Assembly (NCBI GenBank): GCA_964599635.1
Contig: CAZRGM010000056.1
Coordinates: 51,930 to 115,929, forward strand
From: WJMT01 sp964599635
GTDB taxonomy: Bacteria; Acidobacteriota; Aminicenantia; Aminicenantales; Aminicenantaceae
Direction of reading: 5' to 3'
Length of the DNA: 64,000 bases
How positions within the stretch are numbered: the stretch's first letter is position 1; every line of letters starts with the position of its first letter. Below are positions 56,849 to 64,000 of this stretch, piece after piece. The notes beneath the pieces are model-generated. The model saw only the letters and a list, made by a program, of their open reading frames with translations, did no database searches and was not told the DNA's origin. The translations under genes and the position numbers were made by a program.

Positions 56849-58969
56849 CTATTTTTGGTTTATGCTTTCCATAAATAGGGAAATCCTTTTCCCCTCATTG
56901 TTTTTGATAGATTCTATCTTCTCTTTTAATTCAGGTTGATTAGGATTGATTTGTAATGATCGCTCCCAGGCAATCAATGCCTCTTCTAAGTTGTTTAAAT
57001 GATAATAGCAGTCTCCTATGGAATTAATGATTGGAATGTTTGTTCCAAATTGGGAAAGGCACTTTTTATAATAATTTATGGCTTGCTCATACTCTTTAAG
57101 CTCTTGAAATGACCTGGCCAAAATAGAGAGAAACTCATTTCTTTCTTGCTTAACAAATGTAAGAGCAATTTGTTTTACCCTCTGGTATTCTTTTTTTCCA
57201 AATAGAAATCGAGCCAAATCCATACCATACTGGGGTAAGCTTGGTTTTTTATTAAAAGCTTCCTCCAACAGGGATTGAGCTTTGACAAGCTCTCCTGCGT
57301 TATGATACTGGTTGCCGAGAATGTTGTCATACATGGAGTCATGCGAAGATGGCATAGAAAAAGAGATTACCCAAGGTCTTGGAAGAGTTTCAAAATGCGT
57401 GATATAGAAGTGGCTCTGGGAAGAAAGGATCTCTTGGTTATTAGGATCCATAAAAGAAACTTTCACTCTGTAATTGGCAGGAGAAAGATCTGAAAGGGGA
57501 AATTCCTCAAAAAAATAAGTTTTATTAGAATAATCACCTATTTTTTTGTCGAAAGAACTGATTTCTTTTTCTTCTTTGAACAAGGTATACCTTAAAATTC
57601 CACTTTCTTTTAATTCTTTGGTTAAGCTAAAAATCTGGAAGAAAAGATAGAGAATTTCACTTTTACAGAAATCGTTTCGGGGCGAAGGGACAAATTGAGT
57701 TTTTCCGAAAAGGAAAGGCTTTATGTTTCCTTCATATTTAGAATTTTCCATCATTTTGTTTGCAAATGTTAGGTCGCTCATAATGAGTGAAGACGAGCTG
57801 GGAATATTAAGAAGGACTTCAAAAGAAGTAAATTCTTTAGATATCGTATTCTTCATCAATAGGTTAAATTTATAGCTACCTTCTATCAAAGGGAACGCGT
57901 CCTGAAAGCTGACTAGTTTTTGGCGGACATTGTTCAGCTGGTTTGATGTAAGCTCGATGGGAACTTTCCTTTCATATTGATATATAGTTTTTCCTTCTGT
58001 ATTCTCGATACTTCCATTAACTTCAAAATTGCTGATAAAGATGTTTTCTTGATTTTCCATAGAAAATTTACTTGGTTCTATTAAATAATGCACAAAGAAT
58101 ATTCCAGATTCATCCTGGAAAACTCTGACCATAGCATCACTTTCAATGTAATTAGCTGAGTAATCCACCTCGATAAAATCTTTATACTTGAGAAGTTTTT
58201 GAGCGTAGGTATCTTTAACTTTCTCATAGGGTGCTTTAGGAATTTTCTGGGAAATTAGAATTTCTGATGCAATAGATGGAGAGTTTATATATTGGGCTTC
58301 TGTAGGGATAAGCGAGAGGGAAACCTGTGCGACAGCTGGTTCAATTTGAATCAATTCATTGTAGGCAGACATATAGTCTGCAGGATCTCCAACGTAATGA
58401 ATGAGGAGATTCTGAGGACCAATTTCCAGGGGCGAATAGAGTTCATACTCTCCAACCCCTTCACTTTTAAAGAAGACAACATTAAAAGAATTTGGGAGTC
58501 CGTATTCGGACATTCCCTCGTAAAACCAAATAATAGTGGGATGAATCTGTGTTTCATTTTCATATTTTTCTATATAGTTAGGATCACCAAGAATAATGTA
58601 TATCCTTCCCATATCGGAACGCCATCCTTCTCCTGGGGATTCTCGTCCAAACCATTGGTTAGAGTATTTTATTCGACGATAATGTTCTTCTTTAAACTTA
58701 TTTCCAGGCAAGTTGGGATTCGGATCTCTCTGTTTCCAAAAGGCTTCTATAAACATGTCCCTTTCCTTATTAGATTCAAGTTGGAGAAAAACTTCCCTTT
58801 CGTTTTGGGAGATTATATAAGCCACCTCTTCTTCCAGCCATTTACGGTACACATCAGGTAATTCTTTTGGAGATTTTTTTTTAGCCTGACTAATAATAGG
58901 GACTATTAAGAATAAAAAAATAAATAAACATGTGAACAAACACCATCTCATTTTACTCTTTTTCTTCAT
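56849..58969 (-). CDS. GWxTD domain-containing protein with TPR tail (second copy)
   Basis: 706 residues, exported (LFIFLFLIVPIISQA). The domain blocks match the paralogue at 27682: FIEAFWKQRDPNPNLPGNKF, GEGWRSDMGRIYIILGDPN (Thr of GWxTD replaced by Ser) and GVGEYELYSPL. The C-terminal TPR part reads INYYKKCLSQFGTN and IINSIGDCYYHLNNLEEALI. AGGA precedes the ATG. The two copies share layout throughout but are clearly diverged, which points to an old duplication or separate acquisition. The function is unknown. Confidence 0.87.
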   Translation of the reverse strand: MKKKSKMRWCLFTCLFIFLFLIVPIISQAKKKSPKELPDVYRKWLEEEVAYIISQNEREVFLQLESNKERDMFIEAFWKQRDPNPNLPGNKFKEEHYRRIKYSNQWFGRESPGEGWRSDMGRIYIILGDPNYIEKYENETQIHPTIIWFYEGMSEYGLPNSFNVVFFKSEGVGEYELYSPLEIGPQNLLIHYVGDPADYMSAYNELIQIEPAVAQVSLSLIPTEAQYINSPSIASEILISQKIPKAPYEKVKDTYAQKLLKYKDFIEVDYSANYIESDAMVRVFQDESGIFFVHYLIEPSKFSMENQENIFISNFEVNGSIENTEGKTIYQYERKVPIELTSNQLNNVRQKLVSFQDAFPLIEGSYKFNLLMKNTISKEFTSFEVLLNIPSSSSLIMSDLTFANKMMENSKYEGNIKPFLFGKTQFVPSPRNDFCKSEILYLFFQIFSLTKELKESGILRYTLFKEEKEISSFDKKIGDYSNKTYFFEEFPLSDLSPANYRVKVSFMDPNNQEILSSQSHFYITHFETLPRPWVISFSMPSSHDSMYDNILGNQYHNAGELVKAQSLLEEAFNKKPSLPQYGMDLARFLFGKKEYQRVKQIALTFVKQERNEFLSILARSFQELKEYEQAINYYKKCLSQFGTNIPIINSIGDCYYHLNNLEEALIAWERSLQINPNQPELKEKIESIKNNEGKRISLFMESINQK

Positions 58970-59007
58970 TTTTTATCCTATAATAGTTTCATATAATAAT
59001 ATTTTGA

Positions 59008-59196
59008 ATGAAATTATGCAAGTATTCCCATGTCGGCACGAATAATCGGGTAAGGCAATCAAAAGATCATCGTCAGGCAGCAGATGACGGCCCAATTGAA
59101 TCACAGGGAAAGACTATTCGGTCAACCGCAAGCGGAATGATGAAGGAGAATGGACTTATGGCTCCGCGGAAGCAATACAAAATGTCCTTTATTTAA
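59008..59196 (+). pseudogene. possible IS3-type transposase fragment
   Basis: A 62-codon frame ending KTIRSTASGMMKENGLMAPR and KQYK. This resembles the HTH_21 segment of IS3-family OrfB (K-x-V-x-x-L-M-K-E-N-G-L-x-A-x-R-x). No DDE core follows, and no ribosome site is seen. It would be a relic of an insertion. Chance similarity is possible. The rest of the 58970-59374 gap is very AT-rich with no gene. Confidence 0.3.
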
Positions 59197-59374
59197 AGAT
59201 TAGCTTATCAGATTATTTTGGATATTTTTATTGGCTGATTTTTATATTGACATTGTAGAATATTTTGTAATAATAAGCTTTACACAAAAAAATCATTTAA
59301 ATAATAAATGATTAAAAAAATTTTTTTTTATTATTTGAAATATATTTAGTTTGAATTATTTACCAACTGAAAGG

Positions 59375-59438
59375 TAAAAAAAATGGTGATCAAAATTAAA
59401 AACAGTAATAATAAAATTAAAGAGATCGCCATCTTTTT
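59375..59438 (+). repeat. inverted-repeat element, copy C
   Basis: TAAAAAAAATGGTGATC (59375-59391) pairs with GATCGCCATCTTTTT (59424-59438), allowing one G-U pair and one mismatch, around a 32-nt loop. The right arm begins the 28-nt core (59425-59452), which matches copy B at 23 of 28 positions. The loop is unrelated to the 90-nt loop of copy B, so the arms are better kept than the interior. It lies about 30 nt before the start at 59483. Confidence 0.5.
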
Positions 59439-59472
59439 GTTAATAGATCATGTAAAAAAAATATACTATTAA
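59383..59472 (+). CDS. possible 29-residue leader ORF before 59483
   Basis: ATG 59383 with AAAGG 8 nt upstream; the peptide starts MVIKIKNSNNKIKEIAIFLL and ends at TAA 59470-59472, which touches the GGAGG of the next gene. The start context and first residues resemble those of the ORF at 42521. Coding status unproven. Confidence 0.3.
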   Translation: MVIKIKNSNNKIKEIAIFLLIDHVKKIYY

Positions 59473-59482
59473 GGAGGAAGGC

Positions 59483-60718
59483 ATGAAAATATTAGTTTTT
59501 GGTGGTTCCGGCAAGATCGGCTCGGCTGTGACTTGGGATCTGGCACCAGATCCTGAGGTTGAAGAGATAGGGATTGTTGGCAGACATATCGAGACACTTG
59601 AAGAAGTCAAAAATTGGGTAGGTAGTGATAAAGTGAAACCCCACGTTCTTGACATTAATAACAAAGAACAGGCGATAGCTTTGATGAAGCAGTATGATGT
59701 GGGTATCTTGACTTTGCCTGACCGGCAGACCAGCTACAAGACAGTGAGTCTGGCCATAGAAAGCGGGCTTAATATTGTGGACACCATAGAGGAATTTCAC
59801 CGAACTCCGGATGCCTATGAAACCGAAGGCCTGGAATTACCTGAAGGCATGAGTCTGGAGGAATACGGGGAGTGGCTGCACGAGCAGGCTCGTAAAAACA
59901 ATGTAACCTTTGTGGACGGGATGGGATTTGCTCCTGGATTAAGCAACATAACCGTGGGCGACGGTATGAGAAAAATCGATGTTTCCGAACGGGCCGTAGC
60001 TCGGGTTGGAGGCATTCCTTCGCAGAAGGCAGCGGCAAGGCACCCTCTGCGCTACATGATCACGTGGGCTTTCGAACATGTGTTAAGAGAATATATGATC
60101 AAATTGAATGTCATCAAGAACGGCAAGATTATTGAGGTAAATGCTGCCACTGACCGTGAGAAATTTAGATTCAACCAGTTTGGCCAGGATGTGGAACTGG
60201 AGTGTGCGGTGACTCCCGGCATGCCCAGCTTCCTTTTCACCCGAACTCAACTCCAGGAATTTGCTGAAAAGACCGTACGATGGCCCGGACACTGGGATGG
60301 TATTCAAACACTCAAAGAATGCGGCATGCTTGATATCGAACCCGTAGAGTTTGAAGGCCATAAAATTGTTCCGAGAGAATTCCTGCTGTCCATGATTACA
60401 CCCAGACTCTTACCGAATGAAGGCGAAACCGATGTCTGCGTTATGTATAATACACTTGAGGGCGAAAAAGACGGCAAAAAAGTTAAAATCGAATACTTTA
60501 TGTGGAATGAAGCAGACACAAAAAATAATATATCCTCTATGATGCAGGTTACCGGTTACCCCCTTGCTATTTCTGCCCGCATGATCGGCAGAGGTGAAAT
60601 AAATGAAAAAGGCATTGTGGCTCCAGAAGATGCCATAACTCCTGAACTCTACAAAAAATTTATTGAAGAGCTGAAAAAAAGAAATATTGAAATCAAAGAG
60701 GTGCTTCAAACCGCATAG
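59483..60718 (+). CDS. saccharopine dehydrogenase family protein
   Basis: 411 residues. The N-terminal Rossmann fold is KILVFGGSGKIGSAVTWDLA, then GILTLPDRQTSYKTVSLAIE and VDGMGFAPGLSNITVGDGM, consistent with the saccharopine/carboxynorspermidine dehydrogenase superfamily. It is unlike the AASS-type enzyme at 2093 and probably acts on a different amino-acid adduct. GGAGG lies 8 nt before the ATG. Copy C of the dispersed element is in its leader. The stop abuts the stop of the convergent gene with no gap. Confidence 0.82.
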   Translation: MKILVFGGSGKIGSAVTWDLAPDPEVEEIGIVGRHIETLEEVKNWVGSDKVKPHVLDINNKEQAIALMKQYDVGILTLPDRQTSYKTVSLAIESGLNIVDTIEEFHRTPDAYETEGLELPEGMSLEEYGEWLHEQARKNNVTFVDGMGFAPGLSNITVGDGMRKIDVSERAVARVGGIPSQKAAARHPLRYMITWAFEHVLREYMIKLNVIKNGKIIEVNAATDREKFRFNQFGQDVELECAVTPGMPSFLFTRTQLQEFAEKTVRWPGHWDGIQTLKECGMLDIEPVEFEGHKIVPREFLLSMITPRLLPNEGETDVCVMYNTLEGEKDGKKVKIEYFMWNEADTKNNISSMMQVTGYPLAISARMIGRGEINEKGIVAPEDAITPELYKKFIEELKKRNIEIKEVLQTA

Positions 60719-61168
60719 CTATTTCTTCCGCGTCAGTCTGTGAATATTTTTGTCTTCTGCTTCATCAAAAGAACTCGGCCGCTTACCGCTAGGATCGAAA
60801 TGAATCTCAGCCTCGTCGTCGGAAAGAAACCTCAGAATTCCAAAAGTAGTGACCCACTCTGATCCAGGATTGCTGAATTTGTCCAAACACATGTCAATGG
60901 CCCAAGGCTCTGTGGAAAGATCCAGCCTATATTCTCCTTTATGAGTCACAGCCATGCCGTCAGGATGGATTTCCGTTAAAATGTAAGTCATATCAGCCTT
61001 AAACACTGCTTCTCCGTCTCGGGTTCCATATTTATCTGCAACAATCCATTCTCCTAAAAGCTTCCCAGCTGGATTTTCTTGACTGATTCCGATCCCAAGG
61101 GTAAAAAACATACCGAAAACCGTCAAAAAAAATACAAAGGCAGAAAGATAAAGTTTTGATTTTTTCAT
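60719..61168 (-). CDS. small exported protein, unknown
   Basis: 149 residues from ATG 61168, which has GAGAGG upstream; the longer start at 61183 would cover that site. Signal peptide LYLSAFVFFLTVFGMFFTLG, then a compact beta-rich domain with LLGEWIVADKYGTRDGEAVF and ITL-type strands (YILTEIHPDGMAVTHKGEYR). The pattern (GEW...G....F..D) resembles lipocalin-like DUFs, but no firm family can be given. Convergent with 59483-60718. Confidence 0.7.
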   Translation of the reverse strand: MKKSKLYLSAFVFFLTVFGMFFTLGIGISQENPAGKLLGEWIVADKYGTRDGEAVFKADMTYILTEIHPDGMAVTHKGEYRLDLSTEPWAIDMCLDKFSNPGSEWVTTFGILRFLSDDEAEIHFDPSGKRPSSFDEAEDKNIHRLTRKK

Positions 61169-61466
61169 CGATATTCCTCTCACTTTGATTTATTCTCTTT
61201 TTTAGATAAAAAGAAATATAGTGAATTGGAATAAGTGTCAAGTAAAACATTCCATCCCAAATAATCGGGCCAGCGAATCAAGAGAATAAAGCAGGTCATT
61301 ATTTATCAATAGAGTCATGTTTAAATATAACTCAATAGGGTCAGACCCACAGAAATAACTCTCAATAAAAGAAATAACTTTATCTTATCCCTAAAACAGG
61401 GCCTTAATTGAGAGTTTTTGCCCGCCAAAACGTCTAATTAAGAGAGAAGAAAATCGTAGCCACGCT
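61169..61466. repeat. intergenic gap with inverted repeats
   Basis: Contains GGGTC-A-GACCC (61338-61348), and AACTCTCAAT (61357-61366) with its exact complement ATTGAGAGTT (61407-61416) around a 40-nt loop, followed by TTTTG. CTCAATAGGGTCA (61331-61343) recurs at 42209-42221. GGGTCAGACCC-type motifs are common near REP-associated transposases, but no such gene is in the window. No protein gene is seen. Confidence 0.4.
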
Positions 61467-63215
61467 TTAATACCGCCAGCTGGTTAAATCAGCTCCTTCA
61501 GGGGCTGACTCTTTGATCCTTTCTAAAATAAGAGGCACATACATCTGATTGTACCGCAGCCGGGAGATTGCATTGGGCCGCTCATGGTCTCCGTTCCAGC
61601 AGTGGCCGGCTCCGTCTCCGTAATCCACCACTCCGTCATAATAAGGATCCGTAGTGCTTTTCAGAAACTCCTCCATCAGATAGACCGCGTTGTTTAAATA
61701 AGAATTATCCATGTCTCCCACATAAATGTGGATCTTTCCTTTGAGCTTGGGACCCAGAGTTTCCCAATCCCGCTCCAGGATATAACGAAGGTCCCAGTTT
61801 TCTCTCATGTACTCAGCCACCGAAGGATCGATCTCACCGGTCATCTTATCCCACAGATGTTTGGGGTAACCGTCTTCTCCCACCGGGCCAAACAGAGTGA
61901 GCCACACATCTCTCTGTCCTCCGGAACGTCCTTTGGTGCCGAGAGCCAGTTCTTTGTGATTGACTTCCTCCAGAGTGCAGATGACCTCTCCTTTGGTGCT
62001 CCGGCTCCGTGGTCTAGGAACGCGCTTCCAGGGGCCTTCATAATAATAGGCGTTTTTGTCTTCATAGATATTGACCAGGGTGAAAGCTCTAAAATCCACC
62101 ACATCTGGACAGGCTGCGAAACAGCCGTTGTATTCATCCGGGTAAAATATTTGAACCGCCAAGGCTTCCCAGCCACCGGTGGATCCGCCGTATAGGAAGC
62201 GAGCCCATCCTTCTCCGATTCCTCTGAATTTTTCCTCAATATAGGGAATCAGTTCATAAGTGATGGCATCTCCGTAAGGCCCCATATTGGCTGAATTGAC
62301 CGCATAAGAATCATCAAAATAAGGGGTGGGGTGCTGGATCTCAATGATGATCATCCTGGGGAAATCCGGCCCAGTCCATTCTTTATAAAACTCATAAGCG
62401 TATTTTTCCTGAATGATGTTGTAGCCTTCAAGATCAAATCGCTCACTGTAGACAGGCTCTTGATCCAAATCCGGAGGCGTTTCACGGAATCCGCCAAAAT
62501 CATAAGGAAAATGGCCGTGAAAAACACAAAGAGGGTAGCGGGCTTCAGGATGCTCCTCGAATCCTTCAGGCAGAAGGACATGAGCTCCCAAGTGCATGGG
62601 GCGGCCCCAAAACTCGGTCAGCAAATCGCTCTGAATCCGTATGTGCTTGATGTATTGGGTGTCTTCAGGCGGGTTAATAGGGGGTATTTCTTTAGTAAGC
62701 TCTATTTCAATCACTTTGTCTTTTTGAGGATCTATTCTTATTTTCTGGGGCTCACTTAAAAGATTCCCAGGCTTGAGATTCCATCTCTGTCCCTCTCCTT
62801 TATCCGGAGGAAGCTTGAGAGAATGACCACTGGCAAGGTGAAATGTCTCGTACCGATTGATGAGTCCCTGAACCCAGTATTCATTGGGAGGAATCTCAGA
62901 AAGGCTTTTCAGAGGATAGCCGAAAACATTACTGTCAATAAGAGCTGTCTCTCCGGGCTTTAATCCATCCACATCAATGCCAAAAACCATCTGAGTCTCC
63001 GGCCCATTGCTGATCTGAAATCTCGGCTCCTGACTCCCGCCCGAAGAAATGAGCAAAAGCATTCTTCCGTCCAGAGATTCCGAACACAGTTCCTCTGAAA
63101 AATAGAGGCCAAATTCAAGACCACCGGATTCATTTTTCTCGGACTGGCAAAAAGAGAAAAATCCTATCATTCCTATCAATAAAACAACCCACACCCAGTG
63201 CCTTAGATATTTCAT
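61467..63215 (-). CDS. putative lipoprotein esterase (alpha/beta hydrolase)
   Basis: 582 residues. Lipoprotein-type signal (VVLLIGMIGFFSFC) with Cys followed by QSEKNESGG. The C-terminal esterase-D-like domain has HVLLPEGFEEHPEARYPLCV, a nucleophile Ser in LYGGSTGGWEALAVQIFYP, ACPDVVDF, and a His near GAGHCWNGDHERPN. The N-terminal 150 residues form a separate beta-rich domain. GGAGG lies 4 nt before the ATG. It overlaps the DUF4125 gene by 4 bp, so they are co-translated. The substrate is unknown; a sugar ester or peptide-like ester is possible. Confidence 0.85.
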   Translation of the reverse strand: MKYLRHWVWVVLLIGMIGFFSFCQSEKNESGGLEFGLYFSEELCSESLDGRMLLLISSGGSQEPRFQISNGPETQMVFGIDVDGLKPGETALIDSNVFGYPLKSLSEIPPNEYWVQGLINRYETFHLASGHSLKLPPDKGEGQRWNLKPGNLLSEPQKIRIDPQKDKVIEIELTKEIPPINPPEDTQYIKHIRIQSDLLTEFWGRPMHLGAHVLLPEGFEEHPEARYPLCVFHGHFPYDFGGFRETPPDLDQEPVYSERFDLEGYNIIQEKYAYEFYKEWTGPDFPRMIIIEIQHPTPYFDDSYAVNSANMGPYGDAITYELIPYIEEKFRGIGEGWARFLYGGSTGGWEALAVQIFYPDEYNGCFAACPDVVDFRAFTLVNIYEDKNAYYYEGPWKRVPRPRSRSTKGEVICTLEEVNHKELALGTKGRSGGQRDVWLTLFGPVGEDGYPKHLWDKMTGEIDPSVAEYMRENWDLRYILERDWETLGPKLKGKIHIYVGDMDNSYLNNAVYLMEEFLKSTTDPYYDGVVDYGDGAGHCWNGDHERPNAISRLRYNQMYVPLILERIKESAPEGADLTSWRY

Positions 63216-63790
63216 TTTACCTCCTTCCTTTGAGCCGCCTCATCCGCTTGTCCAAGAGATCGATATCCCAAACTCTTTACCATGTGCTCATAAACTTTTT
63301 CAGTCATATTTTCGCCTTTTGACTGAAAGTTTCGAATGTCTTCTAGAAGGCTTTTAAGAGTCTGATCCGAATAAGTCTCAAGTTCGCATTTTAAATAAAT
63401 CTTAAAGGATGGGCTCCCTGAGTTATCCTCATCATTCAAAGAGCTGTCCTGACGAATCAGGTGAGGATATTTTTCTGCCAATTCTTTCTGCCAGATTATC
63501 CGGGCATTCAAGATCAGGTCAATCGCCAGATTATGATTTAAAGGAGGGACAAGGTTATCCATCCGGGCATATTTTAGTGTCATCAAATTTCGGTCCTGTT
63601 CCTGTGCTTTCTGAAGGTCAGATCTGTAGCTTGAAAGTGTCTTTGGGGACCAAACAGAAAACTGTGCCTCCCGCATGTGCCGAAATGCTTTTGGATTTTC
63701 CTGACAGGATACCTTATTCTCAACTTTTACAGAAAGAAACATGTCCATTTCTATGTCCAGGATTTGATCAATGATTTCCTTTTTATTCAT
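63212..63790 (-). CDS. DUF4125 family protein
   Basis: 192 residues. DUF4125 features: ILDIEMDMFLSVKVENKVSC, MREAQFSVWSPKTLSSYRSD and RNLMTLKYARMDNLVPP, then IIWQKELAEKYPHLIRQDS and LKCELETYSDQTLKSLLEDI. The role of the family is unknown. The stop overlaps the esterase start by 4 bp. The last bases of the dispersed element (CAGG) lie 10 nt before the ATG and may serve as its ribosome site. Confidence 0.88.
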   Translation of the reverse strand: MNKKEIIDQILDIEMDMFLSVKVENKVSCQENPKAFRHMREAQFSVWSPKTLSSYRSDLQKAQEQDRNLMTLKYARMDNLVPPLNHNLAIDLILNARIIWQKELAEKYPHLIRQDSSLNDEDNSGSPSFKIYLKCELETYSDQTLKSLLEDIRNFQSKGENMTEKVYEHMVKSLGYRSLGQADEAAQRKEVK

Positions 63791-63800
63791 AATATATTTA

Positions 63801-63828
63801 CCTGAACTGTTTATAAAAAAATGACGAT
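63801..63828 (-). repeat. 28-nt dispersed element, copy D
   Basis: Read on the minus strand it is ATCGTCATTTTTTTA then TAAACAGTTCAGG, 25 of 28 matches to copy B. It ends 10 nt before the DUF4125 start codon. Upstream of it, 63845-63892 matches 42554-42601 at 45 of 48 positions. A left arm as in copies B and C is not perfect here; AAATGAC in the direct repeats further upstream could pair with GTCATTT. Confidence 0.6.
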
Positions 63829-63838
63829 TTTCTTATTA

Positions 63839-63931
63839 TTATACATTTTCTGCGATAACTAAGACTTTTTCAAGAACAATGATTTGAACATTGTGCATTA
63901 CCCCTGTCAAGTCATTTAAAAATCTAACCAT
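63839..63931 (-). CDS. possible 30-residue leader ORF before DUF4125
   Basis: ATG 63931 to TAA 63841-63839 encodes MVRFLNDLTGVMHNVQ and LEKVLVIAENV. The LEKVLVIAEN part is shared with the ORF at 42521. No ribosome site is evident. Low confidence that it is translated. Confidence 0.2.
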   Translation of the reverse strand: MVRFLNDLTGVMHNVQIIVLEKVLVIAENV

Positions 63932-63968
63932 GGTCTTTATCATCTTGTCATTTAAGATCTAACCATGG
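63911..63968. repeat. direct repeats near the right edge
   Basis: GTCATTTAAAAATCTAACC followed by ATGG (63911-63933), and GTCATTTAAGATCTAACC followed by ATGG (63947-63968). The two copies start 36 nt apart. They lie upstream of copy D on the minus strand. They could be binding-site iterons or part of a larger element cut by the window edge. Confidence 0.4.
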
Positions 63969-64000
63969 CTTATGGCCACAAGCTTTCCCTTTTTATGAGT

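Overview
The window reads as a chromosomal segment of a Gram-negative, AT-rich bacterium. It has a TonB-dependent receptor, outer-membrane beta-barrel candidates, two large GWxTD-domain proteins, an acidobacterial-type VWA protein and several secreted peptidases or esterases. That mix fits the Acidobacteriota / Candidatus Aminicenantes neighbourhood. This placement is an inference from gene content, not from a marker-gene tree.

Layout. 1-567: start of cysS (minus strand, cut by the window edge). 711-4249: split lysine-ketoglutarate reductase and saccharopine dehydrogenase plus a MEMO-family gene. 4369-15970: a dense plus-strand housekeeping run, hrcA-grpE-dnaK-dnaJ-rsmE, a Ser/Thr kinase, ilvE, pilT, alaS and a lytic transglycosylase; the DnaK lacks its C-terminal lid. 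15993-18025: minus-strand membrane and lipid-kinase genes. 18269-25615: a protease-TPR protein, tRNA-Leu(UAG), then tig, a short clpP-like relic, lon and rho. 25847-31747: AhpD-like protein, SH3/beta-barrel protein, GWxTD protein, B3/4-domain protein and homoserine dehydrogenase. 31852-35440: a C69 dipeptidase followed by decayed TPR and glycoside-hydrolase-like remnants. 35334-37395: an ECF sigma factor with two small membrane proteins, and a hotdog thioesterase. 37626-42120: a frameshifted VWA protein, YggS, DUF4412-like and Nudix proteins. 42121-45136: a repeat-rich intergenic stretch, glutamate dehydrogenase and a NifX-like protein. 45202-54241: an S9 peptidase, a small zinc-ribbon protein, a fucokinase/GDP-fucose pyrophosphorylase and a TonB receptor. 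54325-55644: an insertion sequence whose transposase carries an in-frame stop. 55797-63790: a second GWxTD locus, a saccharopine-dehydrogenase-like protein, a lipoprotein esterase and a DUF4125 protein.

The main unexplained signal is a 28-nt element present four times (25761, 42619, 59425, and 63801 on the minus strand). Each copy is in sense orientation and ends 10-58 nt before a start codon, those of the AhpD-like, glutamate dehydrogenase, saccharopine-dehydrogenase-like and DUF4125 genes. Two copies sit in a hairpin-forming inverted repeat with a tiny ORF, and two share a further 48-nt block. It may be a cis-acting leader or a miniature mobile element. Other notable points are the lidless DnaK, the clpP-like relic between tig and lon, a VWA gene split at a G-AAA-AAG site, and clear palindromes in front of cysS, the lysine reductase gene, hrcA and the protease-TPR gene.
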